Source: Gammaproteobacteria bacterium
GTDB taxonomy: Bacteria; Pseudomonadota; Gammaproteobacteria; Xanthomonadales; SZUA-36
NCBI GenBank assembly: GCA_024279945.1
Contig: JAJRRA010000054.1
Location: 1-64,000, forward strand
Length of the DNA stretch: 64,000 bases
Direction of reading: 5' to 3'
Below are positions 44,383-53,822 of this stretch, one piece after another. Every line of letters starts with the position of its first letter. Positions within the stretch are counted from its first letter, which is position 1. The translations under genes were made by a program, and so were the position numbers. A model generated the notes under the pieces. That model was not told the DNA's origin. It saw only the letters and a list, made by a program, of their open reading frames with translations, and searched no databases.

Positions 44383-45891
44383 CTACGGCGAACAGGAGTC
44401 GTCCTGGATTTTTGTGACATGCACGGGGGGTATTTGCCCGAATAACGACGGGTTCGCCCTTTCCAATTGTGCGGCGATATGAATCAGATCCGGCTCCCGC
44501 GCCCACGGGGCCATAAACTGTATGGCGAAGGGGCAGCCGTTATGATCCAGGCCGGCGGGCAAGGAAATTGCCGGCAGCCCGGTCGCGTTGGCCGGGCTGG
44601 CATAGCGGGCGGCATCTGTCAAACGCTGTACAAAAGTTTCGAAATCGTCGCTGCAGGACAGTTCGTAACCAGCGCTGAAGTGCGGGCACTGGACCGTCGC
44701 CAGCGGTGTGAGCAACAGGTCAAAACCACGTTCCCAGAAGTACCCCCACTGGCGCGTAAACAGCGGATTCAGCGCCTCCGCCGCAAAGTGTTCGCCTAAT
44801 GTCACTTCGGCGGCGGCAACGATATGGTTGAGCACCTGCACGCTGGTGTTGCGAGCGGAAAGTTCAACGCCAAAGGCCTGTGCCGTGGCCTGCAGGCCCA
44901 CACCCAGCGGGTTAATCCAGCTGGCGTTCATGAACGCGGGGAAAAAGGACTCGAAATCACAAATGTCATTTTCATGCACTTCCTCCACGGTGTGTCCCAT
45001 TCCTTCCAGGGATCCGCCGATGTCGAGGACAGCCTGCTTCAGCAAAGGATCCACGTTGTCGGTACGCGACCAGTCAGCAATAGACAGACCGATACGGAAT
45101 TTCCGTTCCGGGCCGTACATCTCGTCCACGAATGGTTTGACCGGTGTGGGATAAGGCATGAAGCCGCTGCCCAGCGGCTTTTGGTAAAGTTGATCATGGA
45201 TGGCCGCGCAATCACGTACGCTGCGAGTGACCATGCCCTCGACGCCGGACGGAAAAGTGCCTTCGTTATAGCCGACGGGCATGGGATTGAGGCCACGGCT
45301 GGGCTTCAAGCCCACCAGCCCCGTCCAGGCTGCGGGGAAACGAATGGACCCGGCGCCGTCGGAAGCGCTGGCCACGGGCAGGATTCCTGACGCCACAACG
45401 GCGCTGGAGCCACCGGAAGAGCCACCGGACACGCGATCCAGGTTCCAGGGGTTGCGGGTTTTGCCAAACTTGGGAGATTCCGTGACAAAACTCATGCCGC
45501 CCTCAGGGCAGGTGGTTCGGCCCAGCAGATTAAAGCCGGCGCGGCGCCAGTTCAGGGTCAACGGATCATCCAGGTCCGAAATGTAGGTTTCTTGCCAGGC
45601 ATAGCCGTTTTCCTGGTGACGCCCTTTCATCCTGGAACCGAGATCCTTGAGCAACGTGGGGACGCCATGGAATGGACCGCCCGAATTCATGCCGTCCCGG
45701 TACGGATCAGTGACGACATCGTCGAAGATTTCGATTACTGCATTGAGTTTCGGGTTCAAAAGCTCTACCGCTTGTACCGCTTGCACGGCCAGTTCTCTTG
45801 CGGAGACTTCGCCATCGCGGACGAGTTCCGCCATTGCGGTGGCATCGAGGGCGGCCCATTCTGTCCAGTCCATAAGTTGTTTATCTTGCAT
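44383..45891 (-). CDS. Amidase signature family enzyme
   Basis: The 502-residue enzyme has the full Ser-cisSer-Lys triad: Lys 82 (LLKDLG), cis-Ser 158 (GGSSGGS) and nucleophile Ser 182 (GAGSIRF), with the 24-residue spacing between serines seen in FAAH. It hydrolyses a carboxamide to acid plus ammonia or amine. It starts 2 bases after the VOC stop, so it belongs to the same operon, where it may follow or precede the DMFase-like step. Confidence 0.93.
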   Translation of the reverse strand: MQDKQLMDWTEWAALDATAMAELVRDGEVSARELAVQAVQAVELLNPKLNAVIEIFDDVVTDPYRDGMNSGGPFHGVPTLLKDLGSRMKGRHQENGYAWQETYISDLDDPLTLNWRRAGFNLLGRTTCPEGGMSFVTESPKFGKTRNPWNLDRVSGGSSGGSSAVVASGILPVASASDGAGSIRFPAAWTGLVGLKPSRGLNPMPVGYNEGTFPSGVEGMVTRSVRDCAAIHDQLYQKPLGSGFMPYPTPVKPFVDEMYGPERKFRIGLSIADWSRTDNVDPLLKQAVLDIGGSLEGMGHTVEEVHENDICDFESFFPAFMNASWINPLGVGLQATAQAFGVELSARNTSVQVLNHIVAAAEVTLGEHFAAEALNPLFTRQWGYFWERGFDLLLTPLATVQCPHFSAGYELSCSDDFETFVQRLTDAARYASPANATGLPAISLPAGLDHNGCPFAIQFMAPWAREPDLIHIAAQLERANPSLFGQIPPVHVTKIQDDSCSP

Positions 45892-45893
45892 GG

Positions 45894-46388
45894 CTATGTT
45901 CCAGGTTCCGGCTTGTTAATCGCATCCAGATCCTCCAGCGGAGGGAAAAAGGATCCTCCCGCCTCCATTAGTTCAATAATGTTGCCGAAAGGATCACGGC
46001 AATAGATAGCGGTCTTCTCGTTCCCTTTGCGACCGGGCCGGTTCATCACGATACCGCCGAGCTTTTCCAGCCGTTCAAATTCTTTCAGCACATCGTCTAC
46101 CTCAAAGGAAAGATGACGAATGCCATAATCGTTCGCACCCCTTTCCAATGGGCTGCCTTGTGGCCGGGGAGAGGCGTATTCCCACAGCTCAAGATAGCAG
46201 TTGACGCCAACCATGATGTATCCGCGCGCCGCTGAATTCTTCAGGCCCACGCCATGGTCGTATACGTCATTGGGTGCTTCCCAGCTTTCTTTTGTCCATA
46301 ATTTGAAACCAAACATCTGCGTATAGAATTCTCGTGCCCTCTCCAGATCCGGCACCGAGATTGCTACATGACTGAGGCCTTGAATCAT
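45894..46388 (-). CDS. Single-domain VOC family protein
   Basis: The 164-residue protein has one VOC domain: IQGLSHVAISVPDLERAREF at the start (metal His), CYLELWEY, IRHLSFEVDDV and a C-terminal FGNIIELMEAGG with the last metal Glu. Its ATG overlaps the TGA of the DMFase-like gene (ATGA, 46385-46388), showing tight coupling. Glyoxalase or dioxygenase function cannot be decided. Confidence 0.88.
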   Translation of the reverse strand: MIQGLSHVAISVPDLERAREFYTQMFGFKLWTKESWEAPNDVYDHGVGLKNSAARGYIMVGVNCYLELWEYASPRPQGSPLERGANDYGIRHLSFEVDDVLKEFERLEKLGGIVMNRPGRKGNEKTAIYCRDPFGNIIELMEAGGSFFPPLEDLDAINKPEPGT

Positions 46389-48034
46389 TGCTGTACTCCT
46401 TTTCCATTTCGTTCAGGTTCTTCGGCGAAGCGGTCTAGTATGTTTCGTGTGATTTGCTCGGTCATGGGTTCGCGCAATCGCAAGCCATTGACCCACTCGC
46501 AACTGCCGGCGTTGAAGACAGTGCCGCCGTTGCGCGTAAACAGCGCCATCATGCCTGCGCCATATCTGCTCGCAGCCAGACTCTCCACACTCACATTGTC
46601 GTGGAGGATTTCGCTGGCGAAGAGCAAGTCGCCATCACCTCCGAAGAGATAGGCGCCCTTGTTGCCGTGGTCTTCTTCCAGGTTGGATGACGGTCCCATG
46701 GCCAGGATTTCCAGTGTCTCCGGGGCACCATCGGTATGGGTGGGATACGGCAGGCCGTTGCGGAAGGTAAAATCAACACCATCCACCTCGTAGGCAAAGA
46801 TGCGCGCCTCTGCACCGAGGATGTCACCGAAGTAGAGATCGGTCTGTTCAAATACCCAGTGTTCCGGACGGTAGACCGTATAGCCTTTTGCGTGGCGGGG
46901 ATTGAAACCGCCCCATCCAACGTAAACGCCGTTCAGGCCGCTGAGGCCGAAGGTCAGGGTACCCGATCTTCCAATCCTGGGGTCTTGCCAGCTACTGGTC
47001 ATGCGCTGCGGGTCGCTGGCGGCCAACGGGTCGCGCTCACGTGCAAAATACTTGTAGCAAACCTGCGTGTTGCCCTGTTTTTCCAGCCGTATCTGCCACA
47101 AAAAATTGGCGCCAAAGCGCGCTACGTTACCGCCGCTGTCCACATAGGTATCCACCGCATCGCGCATTTCTGCACTCCAGTATTCGTCGTGCCCGACAAA
47201 CACGACGGACTTGTAGTTCTTTAACAGTTCAGGCCGAAAATGGAGATCATGCTGCGTGGCGAAGTCCAGCCTGTAGCCATTATTTTCCGCCCAGACGGCA
47301 AAGTGGCGCTCGTACATCGCCCAGCCGGCTGCTACATAATATTTCGAAAAGCCGCGTGTGCAGGCCCATTCCAGAGCAGGGTACCGGGGAATGGCGCCCT
47401 GGTCGGGCGGATTATCAATGGGTAACCGTGGTACGCCGACAGGCAACCATGCCTGACCCCGGGCCCATGGGCGCTGCAGACTCAGTACCGGTGACATCTC
47501 GTTGACGTCGGGCCCCTTGACATTGCCTTCGTAGTGGTTGGCGCCTCCCCAGCCGTTATAGGCTATCCAGGTGCTGGTAGCACAGACCAGCAAAATATCA
47601 GCAGTCTTCCCCGGTTCGGCGGACCGCACGACAAAGAAATGATGGTGCTCCACGGCTTCACCTGCATCGTTCTTCGCTGTGCTTATAACCAGGTATCCAC
47701 CGGAACAGAGATCGGTGGGGATTCTCCATGAATGGGCTACCGGCCAGCCGCAGCCATTTACGGAACAGTCCGGTGGTGTCTCATGCCAGTGGCCGGGCAG
47801 GTTGCCGGCCGTGAAAACCACTTCCGGATCGGCACCGTCGCGCACGATTGAGATGGAATAGGTTTTGGCCGTGGTGCAGGTATGAAAATCGACCGTATCG
47901 CCGGGGGCGTAGGAAATGGCGTCTGTGTAACACCACACTTCCAGTTCATCCGGATTATCGGTCGGAAATTCATACCAATTGGTGTGAATCAGGTTGTAAT
48001 TTTGACCCATGGCCATGTTCCATTTTGTATTCAT
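46385..48034 (-). CDS. N,N-dimethylformamidase large-subunit-like protein, cytoplasmic form
   Basis: The 549-residue protein resembles the C-terminal catalytic region of the DMFase large subunit, an iron amidohydrolase in which two Tyr and one Glu bind Fe. An N-terminal beta-sandwich (VWCYTDAISYAPGDTVDFHT) is followed by WIAYNGWGGANHY (156-168) and the block GHDEYWS (281-287), with NFLWQIR after it. No signal peptide is present, unlike the other copies in this window. ATG 48034 follows GGAGG and overlaps the MFS stop (ATGA). No DMFase small subunit is seen. Substrate unknown; mapping iron ligands needs an alignment. Confidence 0.8.
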   Translation of the reverse strand: MNTKWNMAMGQNYNLIHTNWYEFPTDNPDELEVWCYTDAISYAPGDTVDFHTCTTAKTYSISIVRDGADPEVVFTAGNLPGHWHETPPDCSVNGCGWPVAHSWRIPTDLCSGGYLVISTAKNDAGEAVEHHHFFVVRSAEPGKTADILLVCATSTWIAYNGWGGANHYEGNVKGPDVNEMSPVLSLQRPWARGQAWLPVGVPRLPIDNPPDQGAIPRYPALEWACTRGFSKYYVAAGWAMYERHFAVWAENNGYRLDFATQHDLHFRPELLKNYKSVVFVGHDEYWSAEMRDAVDTYVDSGGNVARFGANFLWQIRLEKQGNTQVCYKYFARERDPLAASDPQRMTSSWQDPRIGRSGTLTFGLSGLNGVYVGWGGFNPRHAKGYTVYRPEHWVFEQTDLYFGDILGAEARIFAYEVDGVDFTFRNGLPYPTHTDGAPETLEILAMGPSSNLEEDHGNKGAYLFGGDGDLLFASEILHDNVSVESLAASRYGAGMMALFTRNGGTVFNAGSCEWVNGLRLREPMTEQITRNILDRFAEEPERNGKGVQQ

Positions 48035-49182
48035 TTCTTTTCCTCCAAAGGTGCCGTTTCGGTGACATAAGCCAAGAGCAGAAGCGGCAGCGCGGCCAGA
48101 TAGCACACCGCTGAGAACCCCAGCGCGCGGGTAAAGTCAGTTCCGCTGATGAGCAAGCCGGCGATGGCCGGGCCAATCATGGCACCGGTGGACTGGCTGG
48201 CGGGAATCAGCACCACCAGCTTGCCTGAGGCATCATTTTTAGCGACTCCGCCTTGAATATAGGGCAGGCCCAGATTCCAGGTATAGTTGAATACCACCAT
48301 GACCATTAAAAACCCCGTTGCGGTGAGGTTTCCGGACATGGCGAAAAAAACACCAAGATGACTGACGATGATTGTGGGCATCTGCCATTTCGTCCCCCAG
48401 CGGTCGCTCATCCACACGGCTTGAACGGAACCGAGCACGCCCAAGAGCATGCCGACAGACAAACCGTAACCAATGGCATCGGGCTCCAGATTCATGCCCC
48501 GGCCCAGGCGTTCGACAAAGGCCCAGAACGCTCCCAGGCCCACACTCCAGATGAGCAAGGCGCTGAGTAGAACCAGTCCCGGCACAGAATATGAATGGTG
48601 CTGTTTCGCGTCCGCTCGGCGCGAAGCGGGCGCATGGCGCGGCAGTTTGTCCAGCATGGGCATGAGCGCCAGGGCCATAAGAACCCAGACCCACAACATC
48701 GTGGGAACGCCCCACCTGGTTATGCCGATGGGAAACAGGGCCAGGCCCAGACCGCCGTAAACCACCTGGAAGATGATGGCAGTGCTGAAAAGACGTTCAG
48801 GCCGTGCGGATGCGCCGATGACGCGAAGCCCCAACACGTAGGCGGAACCAGTACCGAAAAAACCGATCAGGATGCGACAGATCAGCAGTGGCGCAAAGCT
48901 GTCGAGTCCCAGGTTGATCAAGTTACCAACCGCGACTGAAGCGGCTGTAAACAGTCCGGCGCGGCGCAAATCGACCCGGTTGATCCACAGCGGGGCGACG
49001 AGCGAGGCCGCCAGCATGGCGCCCAGTTCCCCGGCAACCAGGAAGCCAAGTTCGTGACTGGCCAATCCCCAATGATCGGCCAGCGCGCCGACATAGACGG
49101 GTTGCACGATAAAAACCGATGAAGCCAGCACCGTCAGGCCGATGGCGGGGAACAGAGTCGAACGTGTGCTGGCTTCGGACAT
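48031..49182 (-). CDS. MFS transporter, first gene of the amidohydrolase operon
   Basis: This protein of about 383 residues has the usual twelve hydrophobic segments, starting at FPAIGLTVLASSVFIVQPVY. It is related to the transporter at 39988-41175. Its stop overlaps the next gene's ATG, so the transporter and the cytoplasmic DMFase-like enzyme are translationally coupled. That suggests import of the substrate the enzyme acts on. ATG 49182 is chosen; TTG 49224 would add 14 residues. It is divergent from AraC copy 2. Confidence 0.88.
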   Translation of the reverse strand: MSEASTRSTLFPAIGLTVLASSVFIVQPVYVGALADHWGLASHELGFLVAGELGAMLAASLVAPLWINRVDLRRAGLFTAASVAVGNLINLGLDSFAPLLICRILIGFFGTGSAYVLGLRVIGASARPERLFSTAIIFQVVYGGLGLALFPIGITRWGVPTMLWVWVLMALALMPMLDKLPRHAPASRRADAKQHHSYSVPGLVLLSALLIWSVGLGAFWAFVERLGRGMNLEPDAIGYGLSVGMLLGVLGSVQAVWMSDRWGTKWQMPTIIVSHLGVFFAMSGNLTATGFLMVMVVFNYTWNLGLPYIQGGVAKNDASGKLVVLIPASQSTGAMIGPAIAGLLISGTDFTRALGFSAVCYLAALPLLLLAYVTETAPLEEKK

Positions 49183-49491
49183 GGGTTGGCGGTGTGCTCT
49201 GAGGAGATTGAAAGATATGACCAAAGACCGGCTTTGAGCGCAACATCAAAAGTGGCCAGCCTTATGGTCAAATCGGTCGGAAGTCCTAAAGTTGGGAAAT
49301 AGCGGGGACGAATTCGGGTACGGATGGTAAAATTTCCTGAAATTATGGAATTGACTGGGTGAATAGCTGAAAATGCCCCGGGTTTCACGGACACCTGGAT
49401 CAGCAGTAATTGTCAAGGTAACTATCGTCTGGGGGGGTGGCCCATGTGATTTGGTATAATAAAGCGGTATATTTAATCGCCGGAGAATGCT
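49183..49491. promoter_or_regulatory. Divergent promoter region between MFS operon and AraC copy 2
   Basis: A perfect -10 hexamer TATAAT (49455-49460) lies 31 bases before the AraC start, with no good -35 at the right distance, which fits a regulated promoter. A G7 run (49431-49437) sits where the -35 would be. GGAG (49482-49485) is the AraC ribosome binding site. The rest of the 309 bases shows no gene and no strong repeat. Confidence 0.55.
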
Positions 49492-50565
49492 TTGCTGACA
49501 GACCGGACAGCGGCCGGTATACCCAGCGCCCCTGGATATATACCGGGTATCTACATCCAGAAGCTCGCGTATCTGGCCGAAGAAGAGGGCCTGGGTTTTC
49601 GTTCGTTGTGGAACCAGTTGCCGGATTCGGATAGATGTTCCTCGGGGCGCGTCGCCACCGTGCAGATCAAATATTCAGACTATCTGGGCATTGTTCGGGG
49701 TATGCTGGACACTTTGCAACGAAATGGCCTTGGTGATGGTGCGGGGCTGGGGCTGCGTTTTGGCGCTCAATTTGGCATTGTGGATTACGGTATTCTGGGT
49801 TATTCCCTTCTGAGTTGCCGGGATCTGGGGCAATGTCTGCAGACCCTCCAGAAGCTCAGTGGCCTGTTTGGAAACATCGCCGAACTCGAGGGCAAATTCA
49901 TCTGGCGCGAAGGGGAGGTTGCATGTCAATGGACATCGTATTTAATTGATGAGGACCTGGCCCGATTCGAACTGGAGTCTTGTACGGCCCAGTTCATGGC
50001 CCTGAACACGCTATTGAGGGAACCGGAACGGTTTCAGCCCATGGGCGTTTCCTTCTCCTTTCCGGAACCACCGGTGACCCGGGATTACAGCCAGCTTTTC
50101 CATTGCCCCATCCGGTTCAGCCAAGCGGTGACGGAACTGGTTTTGCCTTCAGCGCTGCTGGATGAGCCCTTTGCTCTGGCCAATAAAGAAGCTCGCGAGG
50201 CCTGCACGCATCAATGCCGTATCTTGTTGAAAGACCTGAAAAAAGGCGGCCTGCTGACCGAGCGGGTACGGCAGCTGGTTTTTCGGTCGCCGAGGGATGT
50301 TCCGGAGTTGGAAGATATCAGCCGGCAATTGAATCTGAGCGCACGTACCCTGCGCCGTAAGTTGGCGCAGGAAAGTACTACCTATCAGGAAATCGTCACA
50401 AGCGTACGCGCGCACCTGGCACGGCGTTATCTGTCCGACACCATGTTGGAAATCAAGGAAATCAGCTATCTACTGGGCTACTCGGAAGTGGCCAATTTCC
50501 AAAGGGCTTTCAAAAATTGGGTTGGGCAGGCTCCGGGAGAATATCGTTCAATCCGGACCGGATGA
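49492..50565 (+). CDS. AraC family transcriptional regulator (copy 2)
   Basis: This 357-residue paralogue of the regulator at 41328-42404 has the same arabinose-binding-like N-terminal domain and a nearly identical C-terminal DNA-binding domain (RQLNLSARTLRRKLAQEST, ISYLLGYSEVANFQRAF). The start is TTG 49492, with GGAG 6 bases upstream. It is divergent from the MFS-DMFase-like operon and upstream of a TBDR, so it may control either or both. Confidence 0.93.
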   Translation: MLTDRTAAGIPSAPGYIPGIYIQKLAYLAEEEGLGFRSLWNQLPDSDRCSSGRVATVQIKYSDYLGIVRGMLDTLQRNGLGDGAGLGLRFGAQFGIVDYGILGYSLLSCRDLGQCLQTLQKLSGLFGNIAELEGKFIWREGEVACQWTSYLIDEDLARFELESCTAQFMALNTLLREPERFQPMGVSFSFPEPPVTRDYSQLFHCPIRFSQAVTELVLPSALLDEPFALANKEAREACTHQCRILLKDLKKGGLLTERVRQLVFRSPRDVPELEDISRQLNLSARTLRRKLAQESTTYQEIVTSVRAHLARRYLSDTMLEIKEISYLLGYSEVANFQRAFKNWVGQAPGEYRSIRTG

Positions 50566-50702
50566 TTGCCCACCGCATCACCTGCGGGTATCGCAACAAA
50601 TTTTGGCCATAATAAACAATAGGCTGACCGCCCCTGACCTATGAGCCGTCCGAATGCATGATGCATATTTGATATCCGACTAAGGCACAGTGGGAGAGTC
50701 AC

Positions 50703-52941
50703 ATGCACAAACATTTTACTATTATTATCTGTCTCATCACCCTGGCGGGGGCTGAAAAAGCCCTCAGCGACAATGTGATCGAAGAAGTTACAGTGACCGC
50801 CCAGAAGCGGGAGCAGTCGATCAACAACGTACCCATTTCAATTTCCGCGCTGGATGAAAAGCTGTTGAAAGACGCGGGCCTGAGCGATGTCACCACGCTG
50901 ATCTCTTACGTGCCGGGCCTGAATGGCTCGGTCAGCGGCCTCATCACCAATAGCTGGAACATACGCGGGATCGGCACCAACGACTGGTCGGTCGGCTCCG
51001 AGCCGGCCGTGGCAGTTTTTCTGGACGATGCCTACATCGGCCGTAACGTGATGGCATCAGCCTCATTTTTCGATGTCGAGCGGGTCGAGGTGCTCAAGGG
51101 ACCACAGGGAACGCTTTTCGGCCGCAACGCTTCGGCCGGCGCTATCAACATCATCACCAATAAGCCCGACGAAAGGAACTCGCTGTACCTGGCCTACGGC
51201 GGTGGCAACGAAGGAACCCGGCGGGTAGAAGTGACGGGCAACTGGGCCGCGTCGGACACCTTCGGCTTGCGGCTGGCCGTACTCGACCGGAGCCTGGAAG
51301 GCATCCAGACTGCGGTCAATACCGGCGAGGAACTGTACCACGACGACACTGCGGTGCGCCTGACTGCGCGCTGGGACGCATCCGAAAACGTGGAAGTACT
51401 GTTGTCAGGACATTACAACAAGGCGAAAAGCAATCGTACGCGTCCGCACAATCCCGGACTGGCCGACCTGTTCGGCCTGCCGGGGGGGGGGTGACACGTT
51501 TGCCAAGGAGATCACCTCAGACTCGCCAAGTAGGGAAGACGTGAAGGTGAAAGGTGTCGATATGCGGGTTAACTGGGAGATCAGCGACTCGCTGTCGTTC
51601 ACTTCGATCACCGATTGGCGCACTTCGGATCTCATCTACCAACAGGATGTCGACGGTATCGGCGCCCCGCTCTTCGTCGACCTTATTCCGGAACTGCCGC
51701 TGGCCCTGTTCTTCGACGGCCCGACCTATTTCTTTCAACCGGCGGTGACCGACGACACCTTTTCCCAGGAATTCCGCTTCAATGGCTCCACCGCAAATCT
51801 GGACTGGTTCGTGGGCGCGAGTTATTTCACCGAAGACGTCGCTGAAGAATCCCAATTCTCCTGGCCGCTGACGATCGACCTGGACACGCTGATCGGGGGC
51901 GGCGGCGTCCATACTGTGCTCACGCCCGATAACCCGTCCCGTACGGTAGTAAACGGGGACAACACCTCCGTGGGCGTGTATACGGACCTTGCCTGGCAGG
52001 TTTCCGATCGCGTTACGCTGACTGGCGGTTTGCGCTGGACGCGGGACAAGAAAGAATTCTGTTCCACCAATTACGACCCCACGTTCGGCATCGTGCCCCT
52101 CTTGGGGCCCGATACCGGCGGGGAGGCGATCTGTGATTCCAAGAGCTGGAGCAAGGTCACGCCCAGGGTGGTGGCTTCCTTCGATGCCAATGACGATGTG
52201 ATGCTCTACGCCAGTTTCGCCCAGGGCTACAAGGGCGGAGGCTACAACACGACGGTGCAGGGTTCGGGCGATTTCGGCACCGAACCGCCCTTCAGCCTCA
52301 ACGTGTTCGATCCGGAAAACTCGAATGCCTACGAACTGGGCATGAAATCCACGCTGCTGGGTGGCGGCATGCAGTTCAACGTGGCGGCCTACTACACCGA
52401 CTACCAGGATTTCCAGTTGCTGGACACGGATCTTTCGCTGACCATCACGAACATCGGCGACGTCACCAGCAAGGGCGCGGAGGCCGAGGTCGTCTGGGTG
52501 CCCTCGGGCCTGACCGGACTGACGTTGGCGGGCTATGTCGCATACAACAAGAGCAGGATCAAGGCTCCGGGCTTCTCCATCGACGGCAGCGTGCTGCCCC
52601 AGGCGCCGGAATGGAGCACGGGTGCCACCGCGCGTTATCAGTGGACCCTGGGCGATGCCGGCGACCTGGCCGCGTTCGCCGGTTACAACTGGGTGGACGA
52701 CGTGATCCACGATGTCAACGGCATCCGCTATCCGCAGGGCAGTTACGGCATCCTGGACGCCTCCCTGCAGTACATCCACAACGGCGGGCGCTGGAACCTG
52801 ACCCTGTCGGGCTACAACCTGACTGACCAGGAGTATGTCATGATCGCGGCCGATCCCCTGGGACTCGGTCTTGCGACGAACAACCGGAACACGCCCCGCA
52901 CCGTGATGTTGCTCCTGGGCGTCACCCTTGGCGATTTGTGA
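50703..52941 (+). pseudogene. TonB-dependent receptor split by a +1 frameshift at a G10 tract
   Basis: The N-terminal part has a signal peptide, EEVTVTAQKREQSINNV, and a plug with ERVEVLKGPQGTLFGRNASA. It runs into a tract of ten G (51482-51491) and stops at TGA 51492. Removing one G restores LPGGGDTFAKEITSD and joins the rest of the barrel without loss, giving about 745 residues. The second part continues to GVTLGDL at the C-terminus. The break may be phase variation or a homopolymer error. The receptor opens the plus-strand run that holds the exported DMFase-like proteins. Confidence 0.9.
51482..51491 (+). repeat. Homopolymeric G10 tract inside a receptor gene
   Basis: Ten consecutive G occur within coding sequence about one third of the way into the receptor. 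With nine (or twelve) G the whole gene is in frame. Poly-G tracts of this length are classical slipped-strand phase-variation sites in surface protein genes. Confidence 0.9.
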
Positions 52942-52944
52942 GTG

Positions 52945-53787
52945 ATGGGCGCAGAAACTATGTCATACATGATAAAAACAATGAAATCTTTATCGAGGGT
53001 ATTGGCTGCGGCCCTGATCTTGATTGCGACCGGCAGTGCGATGGCGGACGAGGAAAGAATCGATCAGTCCAATCCAACCAAGATCTACACCTTTGCGGGT
53101 GGCGGCCTCAAGTACACGTCTTACACCAATGGCGAATCCATGTGGGAAATGCGCACCGTGGCCAATATCGGCCTGAGCGACAACGACATGGTGCTTGCCG
53201 AATTGGGTTATGGTTTTCATTCGGGTGACAAGGTCGAGGGTAGCAACGAACGGCTGACCAACGCGCGAGCCAGGTGGTTCCATCTGTTCGACATGAATGA
53301 CGACCTGGCCTGGGGCTATCGCGGCTGGGGCACCCAGGTGGATTTGCAGCTTGCCGGAAAACTGAAAGGAACGGATGGCCAGAATGTCCTGTCGGTCGGC
53401 GTACTCCCTGCTTTTGGCCTGGGTGAGAAGTGGTCCCTGTACCTGCCGGTCAACCTGGTCAACAGCTGGGACAAGGGTTTCGAGAAATACAACGGCATGG
53501 GCATAGGCGTTTCGCCCTTGCTGATCTACCTGGCGGGTGACGACTGGTGGCGCGGAGCCTATGTATCCTTCTGGCCCAACTATATCCGTTTTTTTTCGGG
53601 GGAACTCAAAGGCGATGGGTCGGGTAATTTCGACCTCAATTTTGGTGGTGAAATCACCCCAACCGTTTTCTGGATGAGCACCCTGCAGAAAAACTTCGAC
53701 AAGAACCTGAGGTCATTCCGGCCCGGCGAGGACACGGGCCTGACCAACGACTGGAATGTATTCTTCCAGGTCACTACCTATTTCTGA
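52945..53787 (+). CDS. Outer-membrane beta-barrel protein, function unknown
   Basis: The protein of about 280 residues has a Sec signal peptide (MKSLSRVLAAALILIATGSA, starting at the internal ATG 52981) and a mature part of alternating aromatic/polar strands ending in FFQVTTYF, with the terminal Phe of outer-membrane barrels. I do not recognise a named family. It could be a small-molecule channel serving the exported enzymes encoded next to it. ATGs at 52945, 52960, 52969 and 52981 are in frame; 52969 or 52981 gives the most normal signal peptide. It starts a few bases after the receptor stop. Confidence 0.7.
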   Translation: MGAETMSYMIKTMKSLSRVLAAALILIATGSAMADEERIDQSNPTKIYTFAGGGLKYTSYTNGESMWEMRTVANIGLSDNDMVLAELGYGFHSGDKVEGSNERLTNARARWFHLFDMNDDLAWGYRGWGTQVDLQLAGKLKGTDGQNVLSVGVLPAFGLGEKWSLYLPVNLVNSWDKGFEKYNGMGIGVSPLLIYLAGDDWWRGAYVSFWPNYIRFFSGELKGDGSGNFDLNFGGEITPTVFWMSTLQKNFDKNLRSFRPGEDTGLTNDWNVFFQVTTYF

Positions 53788-53822
53788 GTACTTGACCGGC
53801 AGACAGACAAGGCAGGGCAATT

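Noticed and set aside
51517-52779. 420-residue minus-strand open frame
   Set aside because: Antisense to the receptor barrel, which has clear family features on the plus strand.
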